A stretch of DNA of 37,202 nt from assembly GCA_028281825.1 (NCBI GenBank), contig JANQJC010000064.1, positions 1 to 37,202 of the forward strand, given 5' to 3'. Source of the stretch: Flavobacteriales bacterium. Its GTDB lineage: Bacteria; Bacteroidota; Bacteroidia; JANQJC01. This document shows, in pieces, positions 34,176 through 37,202 of this stretch. Each line of letters begins with the position of its first letter. The stretch's first letter is position 1. The translations under genes were made by a program, and so were the position numbers. The notes beneath the pieces were generated by a model. That model saw only the letters and a program-made list of their open reading frames with translations. It had not been told where the DNA came from and made no database searches.

Positions 34176-35264
34176 TTAATAAGCGATTTGTATCATGTAG
34201 TCTTCGATAACTTTTGCATCGATGTGCATGCCGATATCGGTGTAGAAGGATTTGTCTCTCCTGTCGTAGAACCAATCGGTAGCCATGCCTGCAAAGTCAC
34301 CTGCTTCTTCCAAGCCTACAGCCAGGTTTTCCTTAGTGGTAAGTACTGCCCTGTGTGGCAAGTAATAAGTGGTTCCATTGTCTTGATAGGTCCTGATTAG
34401 GTTATCAAAAAGGTTGACACCTACTACAGGGATGTCTTCAAACATCAAGGCTTTGTAGCCACCTTCAATGCGTTGGAAAGATGAATCCAGTTGTTCACTT
34501 CTTAATTCCTTAGCATACTGGTCAGCAACTGATTGCGTAGTGATGAATACTAAGTCATCCCTTTGCCTTAGCCTGTAATCAGCATTGTACTTCAATTGCT
34601 CCAGGGTGTTGATAGCAATTTTGTTGGTTGTATCGGTACCATCAAATTCTTGAAGGGCGTAACTGGCTGCTGTGTTTTTACTATCCAATGTGCCTACCAA
34701 TCTTGTGGCATCAGCCGTAGCTATGGCTACCAATTGCTTCCAGAAACCATCAATTGGGTTCCAGTAGTCCAAGTCGATACCTGGTGTCATTACACCTGTT
34801 GCGTCTGAGTGGTCTGCTGCTGTATCGCCGAACCAAATCAAGCGCCATACCATTTCCTGTACGGCTTCTGATACGCGGTCCTCTAACACGATTGCATAGT
34901 CAGTACCTTCCAAGTCGCCCACCTGCACACCGTTTTTCATTGAGTAACGGAAAAGGCTGTTGTTCAGGTCTTTCCAGCACTGCTTCAAGCGGTCTTCCAC
35001 AAACATTGGGTCCCAGAACTTTTCTGATAAAGCGATTGTTTCGTCACTTACCGAAGGTTCACAGCTTTCAGGGTCACTTTTGCGACCAATCAAACCCAGC
35101 TTGCCTACATAAGCTATTTGTTGTTTTGTTTTGATACCAGCATGAACACTGTGGAACAACTGGAACTCTGGTCTTTGGAAAACCTTTTCCCATACGGCCT
35201 CCCTAATGTCTTTCACTTCTTCACCGTTAAAGGTGAGTTGTGAGGGGTCAAATACTCCTGCCAT
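34176..35264 (-). CDS. HK97-like major capsid protein
   Basis: 362 aa. An HK97-fold capsid is supported by an N-terminal helical arm (~1-50), a central spine and A-domain (DDLVFITTQSVADQY, GGYKALMFEDIPVVGVNLFDNL) and YLPHRAVLTTKENLAVGLEE leading to a C-terminal strand with YDRRDKSFYTDIGMHIDAKVIEDY. It lies 6 bp downstream of the protease gene, the usual protease-capsid pairing. It is intact, with no internal stop. Whether it assembles with the gene products nearby or a separate phage is unknown. Confidence 0.82.
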   Translation of the reverse strand: MAGVFDPSQLTFNGEEVKDIREAVWEKVFQRPEFQLFHSVHAGIKTKQQIAYVGKLGLIGRKSDPESCEPSVSDETIALSEKFWDPMFVEDRLKQCWKDLNNSLFRYSMKNGVQVGDLEGTDYAIVLEDRVSEAVQEMVWRLIWFGDTAADHSDATGVMTPGIDLDYWNPIDGFWKQLVAIATADATRLVGTLDSKNTAASYALQEFDGTDTTNKIAINTLEQLKYNADYRLRQRDDLVFITTQSVADQYAKELRSEQLDSSFQRIEGGYKALMFEDIPVVGVNLFDNLIRTYQDNGTTYYLPHRAVLTTKENLAVGLEEAGDFAGMATDWFYDRRDKSFYTDIGMHIDAKVIEDYMIQIAY

Positions 35265-35270
35265 TGTTTA

Positions 35271-36395
35271 TTATTTGTTTAGTTTAAGTTTCTTTTCTTC
35301 TAGCTCGGCGCGCCTTGCAGCCGTTTTGTCTCTTAGTGAGCCATCATTGCCTTGCTTGCCTTTATTGAAGGTTTTGCTGTCTTTGGGCGGCACGTAACCA
35401 CTCTTGATGTTTTTAGCCACGAAAGCCAACTTGCTGTTGATTTCAGCGATTTCCTTCTTAAAGGCTGCCACTTCAGCACGTAGCTTGCGGTTTTGGGCTT
35501 TTAGCTCTTCAGTGCCTGCTGTGGCCGGGGTAACTTCGGTCACTTCGCCGCCTTCGGCAACAGTAAAGAGGGTGCCGCCCTGCAACTCATAGTCGCCAGC
35601 GGCTAGTGGTTCACCAGCTTCATCGGTTACTACCTGCCCAACTGCAATCTCATCATCGCTGTTGGTGCTCACGGGGCTGCCATCGGCTAGGGTATAATCC
35701 ATGTTGAGGATACCCGTGCGGCCTGCCTTGATGCTCAATTTTTGGAGGATAGAGTTGAGCACTCCGTTGGTCCTCCTGATTTCTGTTTTGATTTCTGACA
35801 TATCATTAGGGTTTGAATTACTTGGTGTGAAAGCCGCTATCGGCATGCGGTGTTGATAGTTGCGGGCAGCGAAAGTGTCCACCACTTGTGTGATGAAGCC
35901 CAGTTTCTTTGCTTCAGCTGATGTGAAGCCTGTTTCTTGCGCCATGAATTGGCTTATCTTTTGCCTGTTGCCACGGGTTTTGCTCACGTAGAAGTTGAGT
36001 ATGCGTTCTTCTGCCTTCTTGAGTTCGTTGGCATATTTTTGCACATCTTTGGCATCGCCATTAATCATGCCCCAGGGGTTGTGGATGAAAAACTCGCTGT
36101 TTTCCAGCATTTTCCTTTCGCTGCCCGCAAGCGCGACGATGGTGGCTATGCTGGCGCACAAGCCTTCAATAATGGTTTCAATCTTTTTGCCTGAGTTCAC
36201 CAACACGTCGTGGATGGCAAAACCCTCGCTCACATCGCCGCCACGGCTGTTGATGTGTACTATTAGTTTCTCAGTATTGCCTGCGGCTTTTAGCTGTTCC
36301 TGAACGGATTTGAGGTTCACGATGCCCCACTCACTGGGGTTGTTTACCTGCTCATTGTAAATGTCTCCGTAAATGTAAATGTGTGCTTCTGTCAT
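35271..36395 (-). CDS. ClpP-type prohead protease fused to a scaffold-like tail
   Basis: 374 aa. Residues ~1-175 are an S14/ClpP-like fold: HINSRGGDVSEG substrate-groove loop, Ser82 in GLCASIATIVALAG and His105 in EFFIHNPWG. I could not assign the third catalytic residue (the Asp position reads Thr in ETGFTSAEA). Residues ~200-374 are a separate region: a short helical start (MSEIKTEIRRT), a beta-rich stretch with TLADGSPVSTN and DYELQGGTLFTVAEGG, then a charged coiled coil (~285-318) and a basic end, resembling a scaffold. An internal ATG at 35801 (residue 199) could produce the scaffold alone. It would cleave capsid and scaffold during head maturation. First gene of the cassette. Confidence 0.8.
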   Translation of the reverse strand: MTEAHIYIYGDIYNEQVNNPSEWGIVNLKSVQEQLKAAGNTEKLIVHINSRGGDVSEGFAIHDVLVNSGKKIETIIEGLCASIATIVALAGSERKMLENSEFFIHNPWGMINGDAKDVQKYANELKKAEERILNFYVSKTRGNRQKISQFMAQETGFTSAEAKKLGFITQVVDTFAARNYQHRMPIAAFTPSNSNPNDMSEIKTEIRRTNGVLNSILQKLSIKAGRTGILNMDYTLADGSPVSTNSDDEIAVGQVVTDEAGEPLAAGDYELQGGTLFTVAEGGEVTEVTPATAGTEELKAQNRKLRAEVAAFKKEIAEINSKLAFVAKNIKSGYVPPKDSKTFNKGKQGNDGSLRDKTAARRAELEEKKLKLNK

Positions 36396-36449
36396 CTGTA
36401 AAAAAAATTATTTTCAAAAGGTCAGATGGAACTCCCAAAATTTTGTCTA

Positions 36450-36472
36450 TGCGCATCTTTATAGTTTGCGCA
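36450..36472. promoter_or_regulatory. paired TGCGCA sites upstream of the phage protease gene
   Basis: Two identical palindromic TGCGCA hexamers at 36450-36455 and 36467-36472, 17 bp apart centre to centre, about 55-77 bp upstream of the ATG at 36395. Spacing near two helical turns is operator-like. The binder is unknown and the hexamer could recur by chance. Confidence 0.3.
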
Positions 36473-36483
36473 AGCCAAAATTT

Positions 36484-36562
36484 ATGGTCGTTTCATGCGT
36501 GTTTTGTATCGTGATTAAAACATGATTTATGTCCTTTACTCATCGATACAAATTTCGACCAT
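36484..36562. promoter_or_regulatory. nested inverted repeat upstream of the phage cassette
   Basis: The outer arms ATGGTCG (36484-36490) and CGACCAT (36556-36562) are perfect, and the inner arms TTTGTATCG (36503-36511) and CGATACAAA (36544-36552) are also perfect. The shared symmetry suggests one large dyad, suited to a tetrameric or looping repressor or to a cruciform or RNA structure. It lies 89-167 bp before the first phage gene. Confidence 0.45.
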
Positions 36563-36674
36563 CGGGGTGAGATATTTAAGGCATAATTGTGTCAATAAGT
36601 AAAATAATTTAAAATAATGATTATTATAGTTATATTTGGTATATAAAATCAAGTCTTTGTAACACCCCTTTCTT

Positions 36675-36783
36675 AACACCCCTCTCAAAGTGGTTTTAAG
36701 TCCCAATTTCAGGCTGCAAATTCCCCTTAAGGGGAATTTGCTATCAAAGCAGGTGAGGGATAGTGTTAAAGGGGAAGGGGTGT
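36675..36783 (+). repeat. palindromic repeat unit, copy 1
   Basis: About 109 bp, starting AACACCCC and ending GGGGTGT, with a 26-bp perfect palindrome at its centre (36716-36741: GCAAATTCCCC, TTAA, GGGGAATTTGC). Copy 2 follows 140 bp downstream with the same ends and a different central palindrome. It resembles non-autonomous palindromic repeats of Bacteroidota chromosomes. Confidence 0.6.
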
Positions 36784-36814
36784 AAAAGACAAGTGAATAT
36801 TAAAGTAACCTTAA

Positions 36815-36921
36815 AACACCCCACCCAAAACAGTTTCAAATCCTATCTTCAGGATTACCAACTCCCCTCGAGGGGAGTTGGTAGCCAAGATGTAAGAGAC
36901 AAGGAAATTGTGAGGGGGTGT
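36815..36921 (+). repeat. palindromic repeat unit, copy 2
   Basis: About 107 bp, starting AACACCCC and ending GGGGTGT, with a 28-bp perfect palindrome at 36856-36883 (TACCAACTCCCC, TCGA, GGGGAGTTGGTA). Its end lies 18 bp before the ATG of the sulfotransferase-like gene. Confidence 0.6.
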
Positions 36922-36939
36922 ACCTAAAAAAAATAGAAT

Positions 36940-37202
36940 ATGAACCTAAAATTGCCCCACCAAAAGATTATCGTCATAGGCCCACAGCGGAGCGGAACCA
37001 ACATAGCTGCCGCCATCATAGCGCAGGTAAATGGCCTGCCACTCCATAATGAGCGGGACCTGGGTTATACCTCTTGCCTGGAGGGTGAGAAAGGGGAGAA
37101 GTACCTTGCCCTAAAGGGGGTGCAAGACTTTATCAAAAACGAAAAGGCTTTTGTACTACAGGCACCGGCACTTAACTATATCTGTGAGCTTTTCCCTGAG
37201 GT
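36940..37202 (+). CDS. P-loop sulfotransferase-like protein (3' end outside the window)
   Basis: The frame begins at ATG 36940 and stays open to the end of the window (87 codons plus a partial one). The N-terminal IIVIGPQRSGTN motif is a P-loop of the sulfotransferase type (GxxRSGT, PAPS phosphosulfate loop), located where it is normal in that family. The rest of the domain is missing, so catalytic residues cannot be checked. It is transcribed away from the phage cassette and begins 18 bp after a palindromic repeat unit. Confidence 0.6.
   Translation, partial: MNLKLPHQKIIVIGPQRSGTNIAAAIIAQVNGLPLHNERDLGYTSCLEGEKGEKYLALKGVQDFIKNEKAFVLQAPALNYICELFPE

Larger units (their letters stand above)
27202..36395 (-). 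mobile_element. phage-derived capsid gene cassette
   Basis: Eleven intact minus-strand genes in one operon-like run (largest gap about 145 bp). In transcription order: protease-scaffold fusion, capsid, virion-type protein, HhH protein, portal, DUF6712 connector, small virion-type protein, secreted fibre, two holin-like proteins, small membrane protein. No integrase, repressor, terminase, tail tube, sheath, tape measure, baseplate or endolysin is present, and I found no direct repeats to act as att sites. Flanking genes on both sides look like ordinary chromosomal genes. It is best described as a partial prophage or a domesticated capsid module. Confidence 0.75.
36396..36939. other. intergenic region upstream of the phage cassette (544 bp)
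   Basis: It holds, from the cassette outward, two TGCGCA sites, a nested inverted repeat and two homologous palindromic repeat units (listed separately). No Bacteroidota -7 box (TAnnTTTG) at sensible distance was found for the protease gene, so its promoter is not identified. No ORF is supported. Confidence 0.55.

Noticed and set aside
27202-36395. Encapsulin explanation for the capsid gene
   Set aside because: Portal, prohead protease and connector genes are present, so the capsid belongs to a phage-type assembly rather than a simple encapsulin compartment.
36675-36921. Possible CRISPR-like array
   Set aside because: Only two units, each internally palindromic with different cores and no unique spacers between repeated short units.

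Overview
The window is chromosomal DNA from a member of the Bacteroidota, probably a free-living, low-to-mid GC flavobacterium- or cytophaga-like organism. The evidence is four secreted proteins ending in type IX secretion (T9SS) C-terminal sorting domains, a GWxTD protein, a Bacteroidota-style Crp/Fnr regulator, DUF6712 and DUF2177 proteins, and several -7 boxes of the Bacteroidota type (TAnnTTTG). I saw no rRNA, tRNA or CRISPR array.

Layout. 1-5.4 kb: the end of a GWxTD protein gene, a small secreted protein, a PEGA/HtrA-like serine protease, a delta-60-repeat T9SS protein and a DUF2177 membrane protein. 5.5-11.7 kb: a signalling block with a CheY-like regulator and a triple-PAS histidine kinase on the plus strand. 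Opposite it is a compact minus-strand operon (membrane histidine kinase, receiver, receiver-adenylate cyclase) behind a Crp/Fnr-family gene. 12.1-14.9 kb: a T9SS surface protein and a collagen-like protein. 14.9-18.1 kb: two more class III adenylate cyclases, one TPR-coupled and one 6-TM, sharing a nearly identical 168-bp tract. 18.2-24.0 kb: a fibronectin/Ig-like T9SS protein, a two-gene unit of unknown function and a third large T9SS protein. 24.0-24.35 kb: two copies of a palindromic repeat. 24.3-27.2 kb: small accessory genes (a secreted JAB/MPN-like protein, DUF1801, a SUKH-domain protein, a lipocalin-like protein).

27.2-36.4 kb: eleven minus-strand genes, all open, that form a phage-derived capsid cassette. 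In transcription order they are a ClpP-type prohead protease fused to a scaffold-like tail, an HK97-like major capsid protein, a conserved virion-type protein, an HhH protein, a portal, a DUF6712 connector, a small virion-type protein, a 779-aa fibre with a Sec signal peptide and YadA-head-like repeats, two holin-like membrane proteins and one more small membrane protein. There is no terminase, tail tube, sheath, tape measure, endolysin, integrase or repressor. The portal lies downstream of the capsid gene, a REP-like chromosomal repeat sits between two of the genes, and the last gene abuts a host gene. This fits a domesticated or satellite-like capsid module better than an intact or randomly decaying prophage, and it is the most interesting part of the window. 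Upstream of it are nested inverted repeats, two palindromic repeat units and the start of a P-loop sulfotransferase-like gene that runs off the window.

The signalling genes suggest a cyclic-AMP network. All three cyclase domains keep the metal-binding Asp pair, the adenine-specifying Lys/Asp pair and the transition-state Asn/Arg. The neighbouring Crp/Fnr protein, however, lacks the usual cAMP-contacting Arg-Ser pair, so it may not be the cAMP receptor.
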